From: Astropecten irregularis
Lineage: Eukaryota > Echinodermata > Asteroidea > Paxillosida > Astropectinidae
Direction of reading: 5' to 3'
Assembly: GCA_963971285.1 (NCBI GenBank)
Contig: OZ020256.1
Coordinates: forward strand, 5,706,501-5,770,500
DNA length: 64,000 nucleotides
Of the stretch, positions 63,698 to 64,000 are shown in pieces. The position numbers and the translations under genes were made by a program. The first letter of the stretch is position 1, and every line of letters starts with the position of its first letter. The notes below the pieces were generated by a model that did not search any database, was not told the origin of the DNA, and worked only from the letters and a program-made list of their open reading frames with translations.

Positions 63698-64000
63698 AAA
63701 TTCTTGTTATAAAAAAATAGCTTTAAAAAGCTGTGCCTGGAAATCATCCAAAGTTTTAGATATAAAAGAATGTCAAGATATAAATTCAATCATCATAAGT
63801 TCACGCATGTACAATATTCAATGATAATTGCAGACGGAGGATGATTTTACACACAGACAATCAAAAGGACCAACCAACCAACGCGCCTCGCTATTATTGG
63901 GTGCATTCGTTTAGCTCACGCGGGTCAGCCCTTACTGGGAATGGTCGTGTTTTACTGCACAAAACAAGCGAGAAAATGGGGACGAGGTTGACTGGTGTCG

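Larger units (their letters stand above)
61093..64000. other. LARP1 5' flank and upstream sequence
   Basis: The LARP1 5'UTR and promoter should lie in the first 1-1.3 kb. An open minus-strand exon with a strong donor is at 62010-62188. From 62200 on the sequence is AT-rich with no gene recognised, apart from two copies of the TTAA-type element in opposite orientation (63119-63350 and 63379-63697). Confidence 0.5.

Overview
This is an animal nuclear DNA window. It holds four intron-rich housekeeping genes with GT-AG introns, AT-rich non-coding sequence, many short inverted-repeat transposons (MITE-like) and several tRNA-derived SINEs. The proteins look like clear invertebrate relatives of human ABHD18, POLR1D, AKAP17A and LARP1. 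Together with the many ACATGTAC-type tracts this suggests a marine invertebrate, perhaps an echinoderm, but the organism cannot be fixed from the sequence alone.

Layout. (1) 1-5650, minus strand: the first seven coding exons of ABHD18 (alpha/beta hydrolase); the 3' exons lie off the left edge. (2) 5651-6992: a head-to-head intergenic region that probably serves both neighbours. (3) 6993-9257, plus strand: POLR1D (RPAC2), the small subunit shared by RNA polymerases I and III, in five coding exons, with a 3'UTR to about 9850. (4) 11783-15321, plus strand: AKAP17A, in four coding exons, with a 3'UTR to about 16020. (5) 24210-61092, minus strand: LARP1, the regulator of TOP mRNAs, rebuilt as 19 coding exons that stay in frame throughout (1301 aa). 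AKAP17A and LARP1 are tail to tail, with repeats and probable LARP1 3'UTR between them. (6) 61093-64000: LARP1 5' flank, with an upstream open exon ending in a strong splice donor, then repeats.

All four genes serve basic RNA, translation or lipid functions, but nothing suggests a joint system. ABHD18 and POLR1D probably share a promoter region. LARP1 spans 37 kb because of introns 4 (11.4 kb) and 1 (10.8 kb), which are full of mobile elements.

The unusual content is the repeats. At least fifteen inverted-repeat families occur, several of them nested in a way that preserves the target-site duplication. These include an 8-bp duplication in a self-insertion inside POLR1D intron 1, a TTA duplication for a palindrome inside another element, and TTAA flanks for the commonest family. 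A SINE family carries a tRNA-like core bracketed by a roughly 19-nt inverted repeat, and two copies have perfect 13-14 bp target-site duplications.
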